DNA of 21,561 nucleotides from a virus. This document shows, piece by piece, positions 19,548-21,561 of the stretch. The stretch lies in the IMG/VR virus record IMGVR_UViG_3300046517_001774, positions 1 to 21,561 of that record; one strand, written 5' to 3'. The stretch's first letter is position 1, and each line of letters begins with the position of its first letter. The notes beneath the pieces are model-generated. The model was not told the origin of the DNA. It saw nothing but the letters and a program-made list of their open reading frames with translations, and searched no databases. A program made the translations under genes and the position numbers.

Positions 19548-21561
19548 GTGCTGAGAGTACTTGCACTTCTAATCTGCCTGACACTTCCGGCGCGGGCCTT
19601 TTTCCCAGCGCAGGGAGAGTCGATCATCAATTCCTGTGTAGCGGTCTGGACGGCGTGGGACTACGACCCGGTAAACAATCGGTATCCCAACATCGGGCAG
19701 AGCCAGAACGGGACCAACCTTTTCATGGTGGAGGATGGAAACAGCGTCTTGCGCCCGACTCGGCTGATCGGCAGCGGCTACCTGTGGATGCCGGGGCAAA
19801 ACAACAATAGTGCATCCATCACGAACGCGACCGCCTACAACCTGACGAACGATTTTGAGATTCGGCTGGATGCGGCGTTGGACAGTTGGGCGAGCGGGAA
19901 TCTGGCGTCCAAATCATTCAACACACCGCAGAGGACATGGGAGATGACTTGCACCTCGAGCAAGTTCGCGCTGGGAATTTCAACGAATGGAACGGGCCTG
20001 CTCCCCAATACTCAGAGCGCCGCGCACGGACTTGCTGCCGGTCAGCGAATGGCGGTGCGGGTGACGGTTGGCCAGGTGAACGATAACATCGTGATGACCT
20101 GGTACACCAACACGGACATTAACGCGCTGAACTGGACTCAACTGGGAAGTCCTGTGACAAATCTGAACACCAGGATGACGAACATTTTCAACAGTGACTC
20201 GAGGGTTTACTTGGGAGCAGTGGCCGGTGCGAACAGCGCGAAAGGCAAGTTTTACGGGTTTCAGATCAGGCAGCCGATTGGCGGATCGAATGTCGTTTAT
20301 TTCGACAGCACGCTATGTGGGCAGACCGGATATACGGATACGAACTGCACACCCAACGCGGTCTGGACTTTGAACCGCGGGACATATCCGCTCAGCTTGC
20401 GGCAGCCTACTTCGATGGCGGTGTGGCTTCCCAACCCGGCGGCCAGCAATTACCTGGCATGTGTGAGCAGTTCGCTGCTGAGCTTTGGGGCGGCGACTAA
20501 TGGATCAGTATTTGCGGTGGCGATGTCGCATGGAGGGGAGTCCAACCGAAGGCTGGTGAACAAACGAACCACGGGTTCAACGGACGCTGGTTATGAGTTG
20601 AAATATGCGGGATCGGCTCAGCCTAGCGCGATCATAGCGGATGGCACCCACAGCGCCACCGGCAGCAGTTCGGCACCCACGCCGGCCAGCGACACGCTGG
20701 TGTTCCTGATGCTGGGACTGATTAACAGCAATGTGGTCAATTCGGTTGACGGCACGAATGGGACGGCGCCGATCAATCGAACGCCGACGTTGAGCATTGA
20801 TAGCTCGACAATGCTTTACTTGATGGGCTCGGCCAGCACGGGCCAATTCGACTTTGCGCAATGCGAGCTGGTGGGCGCGGGGATTTGCAAGCGGACATTG
20901 ACCACAAATGAGCAAATACGACTCAAGCAGGAAATTGTTAATCGAGGCAACCGGAACGCGACCAGCACCAACGACCCTGGGTTTCCCAGGTTCAAATGGC
21001 CGGCCGGAACGAATATAACGGGGCCTTACCCCCTGGTGCCGACGATTGTGAATGCGACCGTCTCAGCGCCGAACTCAAGCGCGGCCACGGAGGGCAGCAT
21101 CCCGTCGCATAAATACAGCCATCACACGCGAATCGCCGCGCAGGCTTTGTCTGGCGGGGGCTATATGGAGTGGGTGGCGTTTTCTTCGAACGCGACGAAC
21201 GAAACGGACGGGGGCATGCAGACGGCGGTCTGCTATTCAACTGATAAAGGGGTGACCTGGTCGGCGCCATTGCTGGCGGTGCCGAGCCAGAGTAACTGGC
21301 AGCTTTCGCAACCGACGAACATCGTAGGTTCGAGGTACGCCTATCCGCGCAATTTCACGCTCTATAATGGGACCAATTACCTAATCGTCGGCGTGGACGA
21401 TCTCCTGGACACGGGAGGTGATCTGCACGGCGCGGCGCTCTACGCGATCGCCTGCAACACCAATGGGACGCTCGGGACGCTGTTCCGAATCTCTTCGGCG
21501 GCATGCCCCACCGTGGATGGGAAGACAGTGCCGGCATACGATTCGACGCTGGGGCCGCCGC
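19548..21561 (+). CDS. Signal-peptide-bearing LamG/sialidase-like fibre or glycan-binding protein (3' truncated)
   Basis: Open from a GTG at 19548, two bases after the previous stop, to the window end: at least 671 residues. No ATG lies near the true start. Residues 1-17 form a signal peptide (core VLALLICLTL, cleavage after ARA at 15-17). The next part (about 35-245) is LamG-like beta structure, including NLTNDFEIRLDAALDSW, MAVRVTVGQ and KFYGFQIRQ. A second related beta segment follows. Near the end an exact Asp-box, STDKGVTW (about residues 565-572), precedes a sialidase-type beta-propeller start (APLLAVPSQ, later YLIVGVDDLLD). That predicts a sialidase-like or carbohydrate-binding beta-propeller. 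Whether it has the catalytic residues cannot be judged, as the gene is cut. Confidence 0.7.
   Translation, partial: MLRVLALLICLTLPARAFFPAQGESIINSCVAVWTAWDYDPVNNRYPNIGQSQNGTNLFMVEDGNSVLRPTRLIGSGYLWMPGQNNNSASITNATAYNLTNDFEIRLDAALDSWASGNLASKSFNTPQRTWEMTCTSSKFALGISTNGTGLLPNTQSAAHGLAAGQRMAVRVTVGQVNDNIVMTWYTNTDINALNWTQLGSPVTNLNTRMTNIFNSDSRVYLGAVAGANSAKGKFYGFQIRQPIGGSNVVYFDSTLCGQTGYTDTNCTPNAVWTLNRGTYPLSLRQPTSMAVWLPNPAASNYLACVSSSLLSFGAATNGSVFAVAMSHGGESNRRLVNKRTTGSTDAGYELKYAGSAQPSAIIADGTHSATGSSSAPTPASDTLVFLMLGLINSNVVNSVDGTNGTAPINRTPTLSIDSSTMLYLMGSASTGQFDFAQCELVGAGICKRTLTTNEQIRLKQEIVNRGNRNATSTNDPGFPRFKWPAGTNITGPYPLVPTIVNATVSAPNSSAATEGSIPSHKYSHHTRIAAQALSGGGYMEWVAFSSNATNETDGGMQTAVCYSTDKGVTWSAPLLAVPSQSNWQLSQPTNIVGSRYAYPRNFTLYNGTNYLIVGVDDLLDTGGDLHGAALYAIACNTNGTLGTLFRISSAACPTVDGKTVPAYDSTLGPP

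Noticed and set aside
1-21561. Gene transfer agent instead of a phage
   Set aside because: The short tape measure would fit, but the cargo glycosyltransferase block, nuclease and fibre set are phage-like, and the genes needed to decide (terminase, integrase, lysis) are outside the window.
1-21561. tRNA or rRNA genes
   Set aside because: No cloverleaf, CCA-like ends or rRNA-like conserved segments were seen on either strand by eye.

Overview
The window is a run of tailed-phage structural genes, almost all on the + strand. Its order follows the lambda morphogenesis map: portal, S49 head protease, scaffold-like coiled coil, major capsid protein, head-tail joining protein, tail completion (gpZ/HK97 gp10-like), tail terminator, tail tube, tail-assembly chaperone position, tape measure, tail tip, fibres. 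It is probably a prophage or phage contig from a Verrucomicrobiota-like host. This assignment is inference. It rests on high GC, few Shine-Dalgarno sites, an NDNFANA-type adhesin domain, GNGASLTNI-type fibre motifs, and short 9-nt-period repeats (CGCAAAGAN, GTGGACGNN, AACNAAGNN) of a kind I associate with genomes of that phylum. No lysis, replication, large-terminase or complete integrase gene is visible. Both ends of the window cut genes.

Layout. 1-156: C-terminal end of an unassigned gene. 203-2559: portal and S49 protease, joined by an ATGA overlap. 2562-3245: the only minus-strand gene, a GIY-YIG/T5orf172-like nuclease carrying what looks like the N-terminal DNA-binding domain of a tyrosine recombinase; it is wedged between protease and scaffold. 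3432-4850: scaffold-like coiled coil and major capsid protein, closed by a strong intrinsic terminator (4885-4912). 5016-8049: a non-structural cargo block of a 743-residue GT-GT-methyltransferase fusion, a 74-residue protein and a second small glycosyltransferase, all translationally coupled. 8074-12299: head-tail joining, tail completion, terminator, a small unknown, tail tube, chaperone-position protein and an unusually short tape measure (387 aa). 12303-15972: tail-tip or baseplate-like proteins, none recognisable as gpJ or another standard hub. 15969-21561: four consecutive reading frames that each begin with a Sec-type signal peptide. Three are large fibre or lectin-like proteins (the last has a sialidase-type Asp-box and runs off the window) and one is a 36-codon signal-peptide stub.

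How they work together. The head and tail genes would build a short-tailed siphovirus-like particle. The glycosyltransferase/methyltransferase block probably modifies a glycan, either on the virion or on the host envelope. The fibre block carries carbohydrate-binding-like domains but is predicted to be exported, which is unusual for tailed-phage virion proteins. Host-type short repeats have entered intergenic gaps and, in frame, the portal C-terminus, a protease linker and the chaperone C-terminus. The main points to follow up are the recombinase/GIY-YIG chimera, the glycan-modification cargo, the signal-peptide fibre cassette and the frame-preserving repeats.
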